A program made the translations under genes and the position numbers. From assembly GCA_900539655.1 (NCBI GenBank), contig UQCR01000060.1:1-41057 (forward strand): a stretch of 41,057 nt of DNA, in the 5' to 3' direction. The stretch's first letter is position 1. Each line of letters starts with the position of its first letter. Shown piece after piece: positions 38,898 to 41,057 of this stretch. Source of the DNA: an uncultured Robinsoniella sp. (lineage in GTDB: Bacteria; Bacillota; Clostridia; Lachnospirales; Lachnospiraceae). The notes under the pieces are model-generated. The model saw only the letters and a program-made list of their open reading frames with translations. It was not told the DNA's origin and did no database searches.

Positions 38898-39818
38898 ATG
38901 GGAAAAAAATACGATACAATTATCATTGGCTCAGGGCCTGCAGGTTTAGCGGCGGCGATCTATGCGGAAAGAGCTAAATTAGAATGTCTGATTATTGAAA
39001 AAAATTATGTTAGCGGCGGGCAGGTAATTAATACCTACGAGGTTGATAACTATCCGGGACTGCCAGGTATTAACGGATTCGACATGGCTACAAAGTTCAG
39101 AGAACATGCAGATGCTTTAGGGGCAGAATTCGTTACTGCGGAAGTAAGTGACATTATAATAGAAGAAACAGACCGGAAAATTATTACGGATCAGGGTGAA
39201 TTTGTTGGTAAAACAGTGATTTTAGCAGCCGGTGCCAGACACCGCAAACTGAATGTCCCGGGAGAAGAAGAGCTGGCAGGAATGGGGGTATCTTATTGTG
39301 CTACCTGTGACGGTGCTTTTTTTAAGAATAAAACAGTTGCCGTGGTTGGCGGTGGTGATGTAGCGGTAGAGGATGCAATCTTTCTGGCGAGAGTCTGTGA
39401 AAAGGTTTACCTGATACACAGAAGGGATGAACTGCGTGCAGCCAAAATTTTACAGGAGAAGCTGTTTCTATGTGACAATGTAGAAGTTATCTGGGATTCT
39501 GTGGTAGACCGAATTAACGGGGAAGATCATGTGGAGTCCATGTCTGTAACAAATATAAAAACAGAAAAAGAAGATAGTATTCAAGTGGACGGCGTCTTTA
39601 TTGCTGTTGGTATTCTTCCTAATTCTGAGGTATTCCAGGGAGTTGTGGAAACAGATAAACATGGTTATATTGTAGCCAATGAAGATTGTGTTACAAATAA
39701 GAATGGAATTTTTGCGGCAGGAGATATTCGAACTAAAATGTTACGTCAAATTATTACAGCGGCGGCTGATGGTGCAAATGCTGTAACTTCCGTACAAAAC
39801 TACCTTATATACGCATAA
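38898..39818 (+). CDS. trxB: thioredoxin reductase
   Basis: A 306-residue FAD-dependent thioredoxin reductase that keeps thioredoxin reduced. FAD-binding GSGPAG is at 11-16, the redox-active CATC at 134-137, the NAD(P)H-binding GGGDVA at 151-156, HRRDE at 174-178, and the second FAD motif in FAAGDIR near the C terminus. HRRDE together with GGGDVA fits the usual NADPH-type enzyme. The ATG at 38898 has AAAAGGAG about 10 bases upstream; a longer frame from 38862 lacks a ribosome site. It is divergent from perR and fits functionally with the peroxide-defence genes beside it. Confidence 0.95.
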   Translation: MGKKYDTIIIGSGPAGLAAAIYAERAKLECLIIEKNYVSGGQVINTYEVDNYPGLPGINGFDMATKFREHADALGAEFVTAEVSDIIIEETDRKIITDQGEFVGKTVILAAGARHRKLNVPGEEELAGMGVSYCATCDGAFFKNKTVAVVGGGDVAVEDAIFLARVCEKVYLIHRRDELRAAKILQEKLFLCDNVEVIWDSVVDRINGEDHVESMSVTNIKTEKEDSIQVDGVFIAVGILPNSEVFQGVVETDKHGYIVANEDCVTNKNGIFAAGDIRTKMLRQIITAAADGANAVTSVQNYLIYA

Positions 39819-39874
39819 ACAGAGCTTATGGCTTCCATTATTTCATTACAGAATTAAAAAAAATATTATCGGCA

Positions 39875-39903
39875 TTGACAAATCATGTAATATTTGTTAT
39901 GAT
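39875..39903 (+). promoter_or_regulatory. promoter of the SH3-domain protein gene
   Basis: TTGACA (39875-39880), a 17-base spacer and TATGAT (39898-39903), about 75 bases ahead of the start codon, followed by a very AT-rich leader. Confidence 0.75.
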
Positions 39904-39980
39904 AGCAATGTAATAATTTTAATAATTTCGTAATAAATAATAATTGAAAGATAAGATATATCGGAGGTCGAGGATAAGTA

Positions 39981-41057
39981 ATGAAGAAAAGGATGATGAA
40001 GATTGCAGCTTGTATGATGGCGGCATCTATTACATTTGGAAGTACCGGAATATTAACAATGGCAGCTGGCGCTGATGTACCTTTAGCAGGATTACAGGCC
40101 AAGGTTGAAGAAAACAGCGGGTCAAGCCAGTCAACTGAAAACACTGCCCCGGCAGAGCCAAGCAAATATGATGGACTGGCTATTGCCCAGGTAAATGATG
40201 ATGCATACGTAAATATCAGAGATGAGGCTAGTACTGATCACGGAAAAGTACTTGGTAAACTTTATAATAATTCCGCAGCTGAAATTCTTGGCCAGGAAGG
40301 TGACTGGTATTTAATTAAATCAGGTTCTGTGACAGGCTATGTAAGCAAAGAATTTTTTGCTACCGGAGCTCAGGCAGAAGAACTTGCCAAAGAAGTAGGA
40401 GAAGAGGTTGCAACTGTTAATACAACTACATTAATGGTACGCCAGGATCCAAATACCGATTCAGATATTGTTACACTCGTTGGAGATGCAGAAACACTGC
40501 AGGTAGAAGAAGACCTGGGTGACTGGGTAAAAGTTGCAGTAGATTCTGACGTGGTTGGCTACGTAGCAAAAGATTATGTAGAGTGTGATACAAAGTTCGT
40601 TGAGGCAGAATCTAAAGAAGAAGAAGAAGCGAGAAAAGCAGCAGAAGAAGCGGCTTATCTAGCAGCAGTAGAAGAAGCAAGAAAAGCTGATGAAGCAGCG
40701 GCAGCAGCAGCAGCAGCTGAACAAGCAGCTCAAGATAAAGCATGGTTAGAGTACTTAGATTCTCAGGAACAGGCAGCAGCAAATCAGGCGGCACAGGAAG
40801 CGGCAGATGCACAGTCAGCAGCAGATGCTTTAGCAGCACAGCAGGCAGCAGCTGAACAGGAAGCGGCAGATGCAGCAGCGAAAGCACAGGAAGCAGCGGA
40901 TCAGGCAGCGGCAGCACAGGCAGCAGCAAATGCACAGGCACAGGCGGAAGCGGCAGCACAGGCAGCAGCAGATGCACAGGCACAGGCAGATGCTCAGGCG
41001 AAAGCAGCAGCAGACGCACAGGCAGCAGCGGATGCAGCAGCACAGGGCCGGAACAGT
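39981..41057 (+). CDS. secreted SH3-domain protein with Ala/Gln-rich repeats, 3'-truncated
   Basis: An ATG at 39981 opens 359 codons that are still open at the window edge. The N-terminus is a signal peptide (KKRMMK, then a hydrophobic stretch to about residue 30). Two bacterial SH3 repeats follow (about 57-115, VNDDAYVNIRDEAS...GYVSKEFF; and about 130-195, TTTLMVRQDPNTDS...GYVAKDYV). From about 200 the protein becomes a long Ala/Glu/Gln-rich helical tract (EEEEARKAAEEA, later AQAAADAQAQ), probably a coiled coil or wall-spanning spacer, and the visible part ends GRNS. Such proteins often end in an NlpC/P60 peptidase domain; whether this one does lies outside the window. GGAGG is 13 bases before the ATG, with GAGGA closer. 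Confidence 0.85.
   Translation, partial: MKKRMMKIAACMMAASITFGSTGILTMAAGADVPLAGLQAKVEENSGSSQSTENTAPAEPSKYDGLAIAQVNDDAYVNIRDEASTDHGKVLGKLYNNSAAEILGQEGDWYLIKSGSVTGYVSKEFFATGAQAEELAKEVGEEVATVNTTTLMVRQDPNTDSDIVTLVGDAETLQVEEDLGDWVKVAVDSDVVGYVAKDYVECDTKFVEAESKEEEEARKAAEEAAYLAAVEEARKADEAAAAAAAAEQAAQDKAWLEYLDSQEQAAANQAAQEAADAQSAADALAAQQAAAEQEAADAAAKAQEAADQAAAAQAAANAQAQAEAAAQAAADAQAQADAQAKAAADAQAAADAAAQGRNS

Noticed and set aside
40612..41043. 143-codon minus-strand ORF rich in Leu and Pro
   Set aside because: It is the complement of the GCA/CAG repeat of the plus-strand SH3 protein; no ribosome site and meaningless composition.
1..41057. tRNA or rRNA genes
   Set aside because: No cloverleaf with a GGTTCGAATCC-type arm and no rRNA-like conserved stretch was seen on either strand; a covariance search would be needed to exclude them fully.

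Overview
The window reads as a chromosomal segment of an anaerobic, endospore-forming Clostridia bacterium, most like a Lachnospiraceae member. Evidence: low-to-moderate GC with strong AGGAGG ribosome sites, a T-box-controlled isoleucyl-tRNA synthetase, a sporulation pair (SpoIID-like then SpoIIQ-like), reverse rubrerythrins under a PerR-type Fur regulator, and family-level resemblance throughout. Genus cannot be fixed from sequence reading alone. No rRNA, tRNA, CRISPR array or intact insertion sequence was seen.

Layout. 0-0.13 kb: possible 5' piece of a minus-strand gene. 0.4-5.5 kb (minus): ABC-2 type exporter (permease + ATPase) and a calcium-type P-type ATPase. 5.8-7.6 kb (plus): tatD and rsmA, separated by an unusual structured spacer. 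7.7-13.4 kb: an island of foreign look, with broken genes (frameshifted ORF, LuxR C-terminal stub, helicase and relaxase fragments of a conjugative element), small unknown proteins and a GC-richer LytTR/AgrC-type two-component system with its own direct-repeat operator. 13.4-19.6 kb: ROK repressor diverging from an alpha/beta hydrolase, then an OmpR-type response regulator with a large multi-TM histidine kinase, and a DUF624 membrane protein. 19.7-25.8 kb: T-box leader, ileS, glgP. 26-28.5 kb: spoIID-like and spoIIQ-like genes. 28.5-29.8 kb: GIY-YIG protein and hemolysin-III family protein. 30.1-35.3 kb: xpaC-telA pair, DEAD-box RNA helicase and an ECF transporter S component. 35.4-39.8 kb: oxidative-stress block with three near-identical reverse rubrerythrins, an acidic small protein, perR and trxB. 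39.98 kb to the end: secreted SH3/Ala-Gln-rich protein, cut by the window edge.

How it works together. The clearest local circuit is the peroxide/oxygen block: perR and all three rubrerythrins carry the same arrangement, a TTGAC[AT]-17-T[AC][TA]A[AT]T promoter followed directly by a conserved operator over the start site, so the window itself defines a four-promoter regulon with autoregulation. The rubrerythrin genes also show a sharp mosaic (identical first 86 codons, diverged remainder), as expected from gene conversion. The spoIID/spoIIQ pair probably serves forespore engulfment; the SpoIIQ-like LytM domain has lost the expected zinc ligands and the SpoIID-like protein carries a repeat-rich insert. 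All positions and motif counts were made by eye; family names rest on motif recognition, not database searches.
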